This document shows positions 1 to 7,426 of a DNA stretch of 20,039 nucleotides, in pieces. A program made the position numbers and the translations under genes. This stretch comes from an uncultured Clostridium sp. (GTDB lineage: Bacteria > Bacillota > Clostridia > Clostridiales > Clostridiaceae): contig NZ_CALEVF010000006.1 of assembly GCF_937920395.1 (NCBI RefSeq), forward strand, positions 1 through 20,039. The letters run 5' to 3'. Position 1 is the first letter of the stretch, and each line of letters begins with the position of its first letter. Below the pieces are notes generated by a model. It had not been told where the DNA came from. It made no database searches and was given only the letters and a program-made list of their open reading frames with translations.

Positions 1-831
1 TTTCAAATGAATTATATTATCATAATAATTGACTTCAGTCTTAGTTTTACTTTTTCTGATTTCTAAAGTTACAAACTTGTTAATATTACATGGATTTGTT
101 ATTTCTAAAGTACCACCTATAATCGAATTCATTAAAAAGTTAAAACCTTGACCTTGCTGGTTTGTCAAAATACTAACCATTTTATCCTCTTTAATCACAG
201 CACCACCGTTTATTTCTAGTTTTGCATCTAAAGAGTTTCTTTTAAGATCAATTATAGGTAAAACACTGGTTTTATCTCCCATTAATCTTTGATTATAAAA
301 ATCATTAAAACTAAGCGTTATAGCTCTTGAAGATGATCCAATATTTAATATAATTTCCTTTAGAAGTATTCCAATGTATTTTTCTTGAATAATCTCGAGC
401 TTCATAAGTTTCTCTGGATCGCCAACATATACTCCAATATAAGGTCTTAAAAGCAACTCTTGATCTCTATCTAAAAAATCCAAATAATCACTTACACCTA
501 ATTCCGCAGCCTTTTGAGTAAATAATATAACTTTGTTTTGTGTGAAATTTAATTTATAACTAGAAACAGCATTCATATTTCTAATAGCTTCAAACATTGT
601 CTTTCCTACTCCTTCAAATAAAACCCTTTGATCCACCCCTTGAGCCGCTGAACCTTTACTTCCTTTAAAAGCTTCAGTATATACTATAGGCCAACCGTGG
701 TCATCTACATCTATAAGCATGGCAGTAACAAATGAAACTGTATTAATATCTCTATAACTAAAACATGATGACATAACAAAACAATTTATTATTATACAGC
801 TTATAAATATCATTTTCTTATATTTTCTCAT
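1..831 (-). CDS. GerA-type germinant receptor subunit C, Ger(x)C lipoprotein (3' end outside window)
   Basis: This is the C subunit of a spore germinant receptor, a lipoprotein of the spore inner membrane that works with the A and B subunits encoded alongside. The visible 277 codons are open to the window edge; the family is usually about 370-400 residues, so roughly a quarter is missing. The N-terminus has Lys/Arg residues, a hydrophobic stretch and a lipobox-like MSSC with the acylated cysteine at residue 23. It is followed by FSYRDIN, which matches the Cys-x-x-x-(R/D)-(E/D)-x-N start of mature GerC proteins. I chose the ATG at 831 because AAGG lies nine bases upstream; an ATG at 840 would be too close to it. 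The gene overlaps the end of the A subunit gene by 14 bp, which suggests translational coupling. Family is secure; the germinant recognised cannot be read from sequence. Confidence 0.88.
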   Translation of the reverse strand, partial: MRKYKKMIFISCIIINCFVMSSCFSYRDINTVSFVTAMLIDVDDHGWPIVYTEAFKGSKGSAAQGVDQRVLFEGVGKTMFEAIRNMNAVSSYKLNFTQNKVILFTQKAAELGVSDYLDFLDRDQELLLRPYIGVYVGDPEKLMKLEIIQEKYIGILLKEIILNIGSSSRAITLSFNDFYNQRLMGDKTSVLPIIDLKRNSLDAKLEINGGAVIKEDKMVSILTNQQGQGFNFLMNSIIGGTLEITNPCNINKFVTLEIRKSKTKTEVNYYDNIIHLK

Positions 832-2230
832 TATAATCATCCTTATTAAAAATACTATTAGATATGGTATTAAGATCCTTTCTATAAAATAAGTCCTTGA
901 ATTTGAAGGTTTCTAATGTACCCAAAGGGAATAAATATGGATATCCACAACTTTCAAGACCCGCCATATGTGCTATAAATATAATAAAGCCAATATAGAA
1001 TCCTGGAAGCCCCAGAACTGATGAAAACAAAATAATAATCACATTCCATATAGCTATAGCACTATAAATTTTAGGAACTAAAAATGATGATATTGATGAT
1101 AGTGCCACAATTACTATAGTACTTTGTGATGCTATACCTGCCCCCACTGCAGCATCACCTAAAATTAGTGCTCCAACAATGCTCATTGCCTGCCCTATAG
1201 ACTGAGGCAACCTTATACCCGCCTCGCGTAGTAATTGGAAGAAAAAAGTCATTAATAATAATTCTATTACCGTAGGCATAGGTACTCCGGCTCTACTACT
1301 TGCTAACCTTAAAGTAATTACCGTTGGAAGCAGAGCAAAATGAAAAGTAGAGATAGCCAAATATAAACCAGACAATAGGTAAGCTAAAAAGAAGCTAACC
1401 AACCTAATAATTCTTAATGTATTAGCAAAATACTTATTAGAATAATAATCGTCTGGTGTTTGAAAATTATCTATAAAAAAATAAGGTGCAGTAATCACAA
1501 AAGGAGTTCCATCCACAATTATTCCTACTTTCCCCTCTAACAGTTTTGATGCAGCAACGTCTGGTTTTTCGGTAGTTCCTATTGTATCAAAAGGCGTATT
1601 TTTATTTTTTAATGCCTCTTCAATATAATTTGTGTCTAATATAAATTCTAATTTTATATTAGTAACCTTTTTTCTTATATAATCTACAAGTTTATTAGGT
1701 GCTACACCTTCAATATAGCATATCACAATTACAGTATTAGACTTACTACCCAGAATTACAGTTTCAAATTTCAATGATGGATCCTTAATTTTTCTTCTAA
1801 TTAATGATACATTATCTACAAAGGCTTCTGTAAATCCTTCTCTCGGACCCTTAATTACACTTTCTGTAACTGGAATTCCGACACTTCGCCTTACATATCC
1901 TTTGGCCTCACAATAAAATGATTTATTTGTAAAAGAGAATACAAGTACCAAGTCTCCTGATAAGACGTGGTATATAGCATCATCATCATCTTTAACATCT
2001 CCAATGCTATTAGCCGGTAATATTTCTTTTTTTATATACTCTAAATTTACAGTATCAATTTTATATTGTATTAAAGGTTTAAATATATACTCACTAATAA
2101 ATTTAGAATCGCATAAATCATCAATAAATATTCCATATATTGTACCTACATTACATTCTATCTCTCTATACTTTACATCATAGCTATTTTTTAATTTTTC
2201 CTTAATATATTCTATATTTATTTTTTCCAT
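818..2230 (-). CDS. GerA-type germinant receptor subunit A (GerA family)
   Basis: This is the A subunit of a nutrient germinant receptor in the spore inner membrane (GerA/SpoVAF family), 470 residues. A soluble N-terminal half of about 240 residues is followed by a C-terminal half with several hydrophobic segments from about residue 270 to 430. Family-typical stretches include GPREGFTEAFVDN, GKVGIIVDGTPF, PTVIELLLM, REAGIRLP, and SIVGALILGDAAV followed by AGIASQ. The start was placed at the ATG at 2230 because GGGTGAT sits just upstream; extending to 2263 adds eleven residues without a better ribosome site. The stop overlaps the next gene (subunit C). The B subunit gene is divergent upstream. 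That layout is known for the gerK locus of Clostridium perfringens, but clostridia often carry several paralogous receptor loci, so I do not assign gerK by name. Confidence 0.95.
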   Translation of the reverse strand: MEKINIEYIKEKLKNSYDVKYREIECNVGTIYGIFIDDLCDSKFISEYIFKPLIQYKIDTVNLEYIKKEILPANSIGDVKDDDDAIYHVLSGDLVLVFSFTNKSFYCEAKGYVRRSVGIPVTESVIKGPREGFTEAFVDNVSLIRRKIKDPSLKFETVILGSKSNTVIVICYIEGVAPNKLVDYIRKKVTNIKLEFILDTNYIEEALKNKNTPFDTIGTTEKPDVAASKLLEGKVGIIVDGTPFVITAPYFFIDNFQTPDDYYSNKYFANTLRIIRLVSFFLAYLLSGLYLAISTFHFALLPTVITLRLASSRAGVPMPTVIELLLMTFFFQLLREAGIRLPQSIGQAMSIVGALILGDAAVGAGIASQSTIVIVALSSISSFLVPKIYSAIAIWNVIIILFSSVLGLPGFYIGFIIFIAHMAGLESCGYPYLFPLGTLETFKFKDLFYRKDLNTISNSIFNKDDYNEKI

Positions 2231-2274
2231 TTTAATCACCCATTTTATTATTTGTAATGTCAAAGTTTATTATT

Positions 2275-2296
2275 CTAAAATGTTATAACATTTTAG
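2275..2296. promoter_or_regulatory. Perfect 22-bp palindrome between divergent germination genes
   Basis: The half-site CTAAAATGTTA is followed directly by its exact reverse complement, giving a spacer-free 22-bp palindrome. It lies 44 bp upstream of the A subunit start and about 95 bp upstream of the B subunit start, so it could serve both divergent promoters. It has no adjacent T-run and no gene ends here, so it is more likely an operator than a terminator. No regulator is recognised. Confidence 0.6.
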
Positions 2297-2390
2297 TTTA
2301 ATATTTTTATAATGGGAAATACTACTAATATATTATATATATTTTATATCATTCTGTTAAAAACAAGAAAAAAAGGGAGGCGAATGGTGA

Positions 2391-3473
2391 TTGGATAAAC
2401 TAAATACAAAACATTTAATATTCATAATTTGGGGAACCTCTATTGTAGGAATGAAAACATATCCTAATGTATTCATTATAAATGGAGGTCGTGATTCTTG
2501 GATATCGATTATTATAGCTTCTATTATTATTTTATTTTACTTTATTTATTTACTTTTCGTTTGTAAAAAAACGAATTCTTACGATATGGTTAAAATATAC
2601 CGTAAAGCTTTAGGTAAAACATTTGGGGATCTTTTCTTAATCCTATTTATCCTGACCTTAGTTTTAACTTTAATAGAAAGCTCTTCAGTTGAAGCAAATG
2701 CATTACACTTAAATATGCTTTCTGAAACTCCTATTTGGTTTTTTCTTTTATTTATATTAATTCCTGCAATTTATGTTGTAAAAAAAGGGACTAGAGCAAT
2801 AACTATAACAACTATAGTTGGAATAAGCATTATTATGTTTGCAGGAATAAATTTAGCTATTCTTACAGCTAAATATAAACATTACAGTTACCTACTTCCT
2901 ATAATGGCGAATGGTATAAGTAAATCTTTTATTTTATCTATAATAAAGGCACTAGGTTGTTACGGTAGTATAGCTATTTGCCTTCCATTTTTAACAAGAA
3001 TATATAATAAATCAAAAATTATAAAACATTGCATTATTGCAATATTGATTGTCATACAAATGGAAATCGTTGCGAACATCGGGCTAATAAGTACCTTTGG
3101 AGTAGCTAGAGTCTTAACTATTAACTATCCAAAACTTCTACAAACTCAGTTAGTTGATTATTTCGGTTTTATAGAAGGTGGCGAATTTTATGTAATGCTT
3201 CAAATGGTAGGCGGTTGGTTTATAAAATATGTATTAGACCTAAGTGCTATATTAATTCTATTACAAAAACTATCCTTCTTTAATAAATACTGGGTATATA
3301 TTATTAGTTTATTTGTATTCATAATTTCCTATTTCATCTCGGCTAAGGTACTAGTACTATACAAATTTTTAGACTTTTACGTATATTTTTCTGTTATAAG
3401 TTTCATATTAATACCGACAATAATTTTCAGCATATCTTTATTTAATAATCGTCAAAAGCTTAAAAATTACTAA
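2391..3473 (+). CDS. GerA-type germinant receptor subunit B, GerB/spore permease family
   Basis: This is the integral-membrane B subunit of the receptor, 360 residues, related to the amino acid-polyamine-organocation transporters and thought to form the germinant-binding membrane component. About ten hydrophobic segments cover nearly the whole protein. The first loop after segment one has GMKTYPNVFIINGGRDSW, and VKKGTRAI occurs near residue 130; both fit the family. The start is a TTG: an in-frame TGA sits directly before it, and GGGAGG ends ten bases upstream. An ATG at 2384 in another frame opens only a four-codon peptide that ends inside the first codons of this gene. The gene is divergent from the A/C pair and is followed by a hairpin at 3492-3550. 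It should assemble with the A and C subunits in the forespore-derived membrane. Confidence 0.93.
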   Translation: MDKLNTKHLIFIIWGTSIVGMKTYPNVFIINGGRDSWISIIIASIIILFYFIYLLFVCKKTNSYDMVKIYRKALGKTFGDLFLILFILTLVLTLIESSSVEANALHLNMLSETPIWFFLLFILIPAIYVVKKGTRAITITTIVGISIIMFAGINLAILTAKYKHYSYLLPIMANGISKSFILSIIKALGCYGSIAICLPFLTRIYNKSKIIKHCIIAILIVIQMEIVANIGLISTFGVARVLTINYPKLLQTQLVDYFGFIEGGEFYVMLQMVGGWFIKYVLDLSAILILLQKLSFFNKYWVYIISLFVFIISYFISAKVLVLYKFLDFYVYFSVISFILIPTIIFSISLFNNRQKLKNY

Positions 3474-3491
3474 TTCAAAAAATAAAAAAAA

Positions 3492-3550
3492 TTAGGTTAA
3501 ATCATCATCTGCCATACTGTTGCAACGACCCATGAAATGATTTAACCTAA
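3492..3550 (-). terminator. Hairpin terminator of the ECF S-component gene, perhaps bidirectional
   Basis: Perfect 14-bp arms (TTAGGTTAAATCAT and its complement, at 3492-3505 and 3537-3550) enclose a 31-nt loop. On the minus strand the stem is followed by a T-rich tract, and the leftward gene stops only ten bases before it. On the plus strand there is no good T-run, so terminating the GerB transcript is less certain. The loop is unusually long and contains the palindrome GTTGCAAC. Confidence 0.7.
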
Positions 3551-3559
3551 CGCTCAGTT

Positions 3560-4108
3560 TTAATTTATAGTATTTAATTTTGTTTTTAAAGCTGCTACCA
3601 ATGGTAGTGCTAAAGCAATACCTGCAATCACTTGAAGAATATTAGTTGGTATATCCTTTAACGAAATAATTAATGCTTGTTTAATTGCAAAGTCTTTAGA
3701 AATAAATGTTAGTATAACAGTTCCCCCAATGTAATAGGCTACAATCATCCAAATTCCAGCTACAACAAAAGCAAAGATATTATTTAAAGTATTATTTCCA
3801 TTGTAACCTTTTCTATATGCAATAGTTCCAGCAATATATCCCATTACACCTTTAATAACAAATGTAAATGGTGCCCACATGGTATATCCACTCATTAAAT
3901 CAAATAAACACATACCAACAGCCGAAGCTATAGCAGATTTTTTTCTTCCAAATAATATTGCTGATAAAAATACCATACTATCTCCCAAATGAAGTACTCC
4001 CATAAAAGTTGGTATATGTATAACTGACGTAGCTAAAAACGTAATAGCTGCCATTAAACTAATTTGTACAATATCAATAGTTTTGATAGATGTGTTACTT
4101 CTTTCCAT
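3560..4108 (-). CDS. ECF transporter S component (substrate-binding membrane subunit)
   Basis: This 182-residue integral membrane protein resembles the substrate-capture (S) subunits of energy-coupling factor vitamin transporters (ECF S-component family, PF07155-like). Features seen: an N-terminal basic stretch, then about six hydrophobic segments, with HLGDSMVFLSAILFGRKKSA and a Gly-rich segment after it, which is the conserved region of this family, and ILQVIAGIALALPL near the C-terminus. The start at 4108 is supported by a run of seven Gs five bases upstream; a longer frame to 4174 would begin inside the promoter region. No ATPase (EcfA) or EcfT gene is nearby, so it would share the general ECF module encoded elsewhere. 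It has its own promoter and terminator. I see no recognisable vitamin riboswitch in its short leader, so the substrate is unknown. Confidence 0.85.
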   Translation of the reverse strand: MERSNTSIKTIDIVQISLMAAITFLATSVIHIPTFMGVLHLGDSMVFLSAILFGRKKSAIASAVGMCLFDLMSGYTMWAPFTFVIKGVMGYIAGTIAYRKGYNGNNTLNNIFAFVVAGIWMIVAYYIGGTVILTFISKDFAIKQALIISLKDIPTNILQVIAGIALALPLVAALKTKLNTIN

Positions 4109-4163
4109 TGTTCCCCCCCTAAAATTTGTTTTTAAATGTTTTCTTAAATTACTCTCTAATAAC

Positions 4164-4191
4164 ATTATATACAATACTTATTAATTTTCAA
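4164..4191 (-). promoter_or_regulatory. SigmaA-type promoter of the ECF S-component gene
   Basis: On the minus strand TTGAAA is followed after 16 bp by a perfect TATAAT. Transcription would begin near 4157, leaving a leader of about 48 nt before the ATG at 4108. Confidence 0.75.
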
Positions 4192-4222
4192 ATGTATCCA
4201 TACGCTTTAGACGTGTAATAAT

Positions 4223-4281
4223 TATATACATTTTGTATATACATCGCTAAAATACCAAATACTATATATTGTTTAGTATTT
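4223..4281. promoter_or_regulatory. Two consecutive dyads upstream of the small membrane protein gene
   Basis: TATATACA and its complement TGTATATA form 8-bp arms around a 3-bp spacer (4223-4241). Sixteen bases further on, AAATACTA and TAGTATTT form 8-bp arms around a 9-bp spacer (4257-4281), ending just before the GGAGG of the gene at 4302. They lie in the divergent intergenic region and could be operator sites or, for the second, a 5' leader stem. No strong sigmaA promoter was seen for the rightward gene. Confidence 0.45.
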
Positions 4282-4301
4282 TGATAAATGGAGGTATCTA
4301 T

Positions 4302-4457
4302 ATGACTTTTTTACGATGGCTCGGTGGATTTGTGGTTTTATTTTGGTTGATGGGAGTGCTTTTTAGTAAAGGAGGAAGTTTAATTAACATATTACTAATA
4401 GTTGCTGCCATTGTATTTATAATTGACATTCTATCTAGTAAAAGAAAAAATTTATAA
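4302..4457 (+). CDS. lmo0937-type small membrane protein, 51 residues
   Basis: This is a tiny inner-membrane protein of 51 residues that resembles the lmo0937 family (DUF5670-like), whose function is unknown. It has two hydrophobic segments: FLRWLGGFVVLFWLMGVLF at the N-terminus, and INILLIVAAIVFIIDIL near the C-terminus after a Gly-Gly turn (KGGSLIN). A basic tail, SSKRKNL, follows. Size and the two-helix hairpin with a glycine turn fit the family. The ATG at 4302 has GGAGG seven bases upstream; an upstream TTG in the same frame at 4269 lacks such a site. The gene is alone, preceded by two dyads and followed at once by a strong hairpin terminator. Members of this group are often stress- or stationary-phase genes, but nothing in the sequence proves that here. 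Confidence 0.8.
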   Translation: MTFLRWLGGFVVLFWLMGVLFSKGGSLINILLIVAAIVFIIDILSSKRKNL

Positions 4458-4469
4458 AATTAAACCTAA

Positions 4470-4502
4470 AAAAGTCTCTTGAAATATTATCAAGAGACTT
4501 TT
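4470..4502. terminator. Bidirectional rho-independent terminator
   Basis: Perfect 12-bp arms AAAAGTCTCTTG and CAAGAGACTTTT enclose a 9-nt loop. T-rich tracts follow in both directions, so it can end the rightward small membrane protein gene (stop at 4457) and the leftward prfC gene (stop at 4552). Confidence 0.88.
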
Positions 4503-4551
4503 CATTTTATTTGTTTTTTTAATTAAGTTACCAAAAAAACTTATCTTCTAC

Positions 4552-6147
4552 TTAATCATTATTTTTACTAACATCTGATAATATTAAGCCTTTATTATGC
4601 TCCAATGCCCAACTAATACCCCAATCATTTTGGAACAATAATAAATCTCTATCCTTAAAATCTTTAACTAATCTAGCATCACTAGTTAAGTTAAGTTTTT
4701 CTTTATCTATTGCACTCTTTTCAATCCATCTTATATTCTTAAATGCTAACCTATCAATTTTAATATCTACATTATATTCATTTTTAAGTCTAAATTCTAG
4801 TACCTCAAACTGAAGAACTCCGACAACCCCAACTACAATTTGTTCAATTCCTATATGTAGTTCCTTAAATACTTGGATTGCACCCTCTTGAGCTATTTGT
4901 GTTACTCCCTTTATAAATTGCTTTCTCTTCATAGTATCAACAGTTCTCACCCTTGCAAAATACTCTGGTGCAAAAGTTGGTATTCCTTCAAACTCAAATT
5001 TATTTGAAGAAGAACATATAGTATCTCCTATGCTAAATATACCTGGATCAAAAACTCCAATAATATCTCCAGCATAAGCTGTATCTACTATTTCTCTCTC
5101 TTGTGCTAAAAACTGTTGAGGTTGTGCAAGCTTTATTTTATTACCTCCTTGCACATGATAAACATCCATTCCTTTTTCAAACTCTCCAGAACAAATTCTC
5201 ATGAAAGCAATTCTATCCCTATGAGCCTTATTCATATTAGCTTGAATTTTAAAAACAAACGCAGAAAAGTCTTTGCTATAAACATCAATTTTCCCTATAC
5301 TTGAATTCCTTGGTAATGGAGGTGATGTTAATTCTAAAAAGCTTTCTAAAAATGGTTCAACACCAAAATTAGTTGATGCGCTACCAAAAAATACTGGAGT
5401 GAGTTCACCATTAGCTACTTTAGCTAAATCAAAATCATCACCTGCTACATCTAGAAGTTCCATATCTTCCATAAGTTTCTTATATAAATCCTCACCAATA
5501 AGTTCAATTGCTCTTTCATCTGAAACATTAATTTTTGTTTCTTTAGCTTCTATTTGACCATGCTTTCCATCATCAAAAACTATTATTTCTTTTGTACGCC
5601 TATCATAAACGCCTTTAAAATCTACTCCACAACCTATAGGCCAATTCATTGGATAAGATCTAATTCCAAACTCATTTTCTATCTCTTCCATAAGTTCAAA
5701 TATATCGCGAGTTTCACGATCCATTTTATTAATAAAAGTAAAAATAGGTATCTCTCTAAGGCTACAAACTTGAAACAACTTTCTTGTTTGTGCCTCTACT
5801 CCTTTTGCACCATCAATAATCATAACTGCACTATCTGCTGCCATAAGGGTTCTGTATGTGTCCTCACTAAAATCTTGATGCCCTGGGGTATCAAGTATAT
5901 TTATACAAAAATCTTTATAATTAAATTGCATAACTGAAGACGTAACAGAAATACCTCTTTGTTTTTCTATTTCCATCCAATCAGAAACTGCATGTTTAGA
6001 AGCTTTTCTAGCCTTAACTGAACCTGCAAGTCTTATAGCGCCACCATATAATAATAACTTTTCCGTCAGTGTAGTTTTACCGGCATCTGGATGAGAAATT
6101 ATAGCAAACGTTCTTCTCTTTTTAATCTGTTTTATGTAATCCTCCAA
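4552..6147 (-). CDS. prfC: Peptide chain release factor 3 (RF3)
   Basis: RF3 is the translational GTPase that recycles RF1 and RF2 from ribosomes after peptide release. From the TTG at 6147 the protein is 531 residues, close to the 529 of E. coli RF3. Motifs: KKRRTFAIISHPDAGKTT with the P-loop at residues 18-26, RGISVTSS (switch I) at 64-71, DTPGH at 86-90, NKMD at 140-143 and GSAS as G5. The C-terminal part has the RF3-specific IEQIVVGVVGVLQFEVLEFRL. The TTG was chosen because AAGGAG lies nine bases upstream and MEDYIKQIKKRRTF is the normal RF3 N-terminus. A GTG at 6210 in the same frame also has an AGGAG and would add 21 basic residues. The gene has its own promoter at 6264-6292 and ends at a shared terminator. 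No frameshift or missing motif is seen. Confidence 0.97.
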   Translation of the reverse strand: MEDYIKQIKKRRTFAIISHPDAGKTTLTEKLLLYGGAIRLAGSVKARKASKHAVSDWMEIEKQRGISVTSSVMQFNYKDFCINILDTPGHQDFSEDTYRTLMAADSAVMIIDGAKGVEAQTRKLFQVCSLREIPIFTFINKMDRETRDIFELMEEIENEFGIRSYPMNWPIGCGVDFKGVYDRRTKEIIVFDDGKHGQIEAKETKINVSDERAIELIGEDLYKKLMEDMELLDVAGDDFDLAKVANGELTPVFFGSASTNFGVEPFLESFLELTSPPLPRNSSIGKIDVYSKDFSAFVFKIQANMNKAHRDRIAFMRICSGEFEKGMDVYHVQGGNKIKLAQPQQFLAQEREIVDTAYAGDIIGVFDPGIFSIGDTICSSSNKFEFEGIPTFAPEYFARVRTVDTMKRKQFIKGVTQIAQEGAIQVFKELHIGIEQIVVGVVGVLQFEVLEFRLKNEYNVDIKIDRLAFKNIRWIEKSAIDKEKLNLTSDARLVKDFKDRDLLLFQNDWGISWALEHNKGLILSDVSKNND

Positions 6148-6204
6148 GGTATCGCTCTCCTTTTTTTTATGTTTTAATTTATGTAAATACATATATATTC
6201 CTAC

Positions 6205-6230
6205 AATCACTCACTTAACTCCTAGTGATT
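6205..6230 (-). promoter_or_regulatory. Stem-loop in the prfC leader enclosing an upstream AGGAG
   Basis: In the transcript, AATCACT pairs with AGTGATT (7 bp) around a 12-nt loop that carries AGGAG. That AGGAG is spaced eight bases from an in-frame GTG at 6210, which itself lies in the 3' arm. The stem could therefore mask an alternative start of prfC. Effect on expression is inferred only. Confidence 0.35.
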
Positions 6231-6263
6231 CTAAAATTTCACCTATCAAATCTCTACCTATCA

Positions 6264-6292
6264 ATTTTAGCTTTTATACACATATCTGTCAA
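6264..6292 (-). promoter_or_regulatory. SigmaA-type promoter of prfC
   Basis: Perfect TTGACA, a 17-bp spacer, then TAAAAT. Transcription would begin near 6257, giving a leader of about 110 nt before the TTG start at 6147. Confidence 0.8.
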
Positions 6293-6316
6293 CTAAGGTT
6301 GTACTTATAAATGGTA

Positions 6317-6352
6317 ACAGAATAAAATATTTTTAAGTAGAATTTATTCTGT
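6317..6352. repeat. 10-bp inverted repeat downstream of the flagellin-like gene
   Basis: ACAGAATAAA and its exact complement TTTATTCTGT flank a 16-nt AT-rich loop. It lies about 40 nt beyond the stop of the leftward gene at 6389 and could slow or end that transcript, but it has no T-run after the stem on the minus strand, so I list it as a repeat rather than a terminator. Confidence 0.4.
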
Positions 6353-6388
6353 ATAAGTTTGTTGTATCTATCTAGAGAATTTGAAACT

Positions 6389-7198
6389 TTATTTGTTTAG
6401 AGGATGAGAATACAATTCAGACATCGTAATATACAATGATTTCTGTTGTAGCATTTTTGAATCTTTTGTATATGTACTTATTCCACCCATTTTTAATAAT
6501 TCATCTATTGAACTTGTTGCTAAAGTATACTCCTTCATAAACTTACCATATACAAATGACTTTGCATCATGTACTTTTTCTATAATCTTTTGCACTGGAT
6601 TTAATATTCTTTCTTCAATTATCGAAGGATTTCCAAGCAAATCATTCACACTAACATTGCTTGAAAAGTGCTTATCCTTGTCTATTTCAACTGTATTACT
6701 TGTCTTAGTGCCATCTAACTTTCCAGAATCAAGTGTTATATTAAATCCCTTAGACAATATAACACTTGATTTACCATCAGCTCCATTTAGCTGAATTGTC
6801 TTATCCCCTACTATATCATTCTCCACATTTTGATTCATAAGACCTTCTAAATTATTTAATAACTTGCCTGCTTGCTTTTCAATTTTTGACTTTTCGTCTT
6901 CACTCAAATCATAATTTGTATATTGCTTTGATAATTCTTTGAGTTGATTGCCTATATTCTTTATATCGTCTAATCCCACCTCTTTCTTTTGTAAAATTGA
7001 CATTCCACTTTCAATTTGTTGCTCTGAATTTTGGCTAACTGTTAATTGATCATTCATATTTCTTATTTTCTGTTTTATAAGCTCATCAGAACTTATTTTC
7101 TTGCTATTAGTAATACTATTTTTGTTATTCAATACCTTCTGAAGTTGTTGGTTACTACTATTGTTTATATATGGATTATTAAAATTTCCAATAATCAT
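6389..7198 (-). CDS. Orphan, divergent flagellin-like protein
   Basis: The 269-residue protein resembles the helical core of bacterial flagellins. The N-terminal region (about residues 1-115) follows the flagellin pattern: ISSDELIKQKIRNMNDQL, then SEQQIESGMSILQKKEVGL, then IGNQLKELSKQYTN, the counterparts of the D0/D1 helices, followed by the usual acidic residues and LLNNLEGLMNQ. Residues about 118-185 are a beta-rich variable part (TIQLNGADGKSSVILS). From about 195 to the end it is helical again, but the C-terminal D0 motif is poorly kept. Length is near that of small clostridial flagellins. The start has AAGGGGG upstream. No flagellar gene is nearby, so it may be a minor filament protein, a hook-associated protein or a recruited secreted protein. 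No signal peptide is seen, as expected for flagellar export. The family call is by pattern, not by search. Confidence 0.6.
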   Translation of the reverse strand: MIIGNFNNPYINNSSNQQLQKVLNNKNSITNSKKISSDELIKQKIRNMNDQLTVSQNSEQQIESGMSILQKKEVGLDDIKNIGNQLKELSKQYTNYDLSEDEKSKIEKQAGKLLNNLEGLMNQNVENDIVGDKTIQLNGADGKSSVILSKGFNITLDSGKLDGTKTSNTVEIDKDKHFSSNVSVNDLLGNPSIIEERILNPVQKIIEKVHDAKSFVYGKFMKEYTLATSSIDELLKMGGISTYTKDSKMLQQKSLYITMSELYSHPLNK

Positions 7199-7347
7199 TT
7201 TTCATTTCCCCCTTCAACTGAAATCTAAAAAATAAATCATACTATAGTTATCGAGATTAAAAAATAAAAAGATACCCTAAGTGAAAGAAATTTTAAATTA
7301 ACAGATTCCGTTTTGAGCTGCAAAAAAGGCTAAACAGAATAAATACA

Positions 7348-7389
7348 CAAGCATTAAAGGCTATGTTTTCACATAGCCTTTAATGCTTG
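7348..7389. terminator. 19-bp perfect hairpin after the toxin-antitoxin operon
   Basis: A 19-bp perfect stem with a 4-nt loop (TTTC on the plus strand) lies 38 nt downstream of the toxin stop. The stem core is AAAGGCTATG with its complement. It probably ends or stabilises the leftward toxin transcript, but no T-run follows directly on either strand; the first T-run on the minus strand comes about 15 nt later. Confidence 0.55.
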
Positions 7390-7426
7390 ATATAATTAAA
7401 TTTAGACTTCCTGCTAGTAATTTTAT

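Noticed and set aside
5554..5937. Rightward open frame of 127 codons opposite prfC
   Set aside because: It is antisense to the GTPase domain of RF3, which explains the open frame; composition is not protein-like. The same holds for 5116-5304.
7241..7290. Flagellar sigma-type promoter for the flagellin-like gene
   Set aside because: A TCGATAA resembles the -10, but no TAAA lies at the required distance, so I did not list it as a feature.
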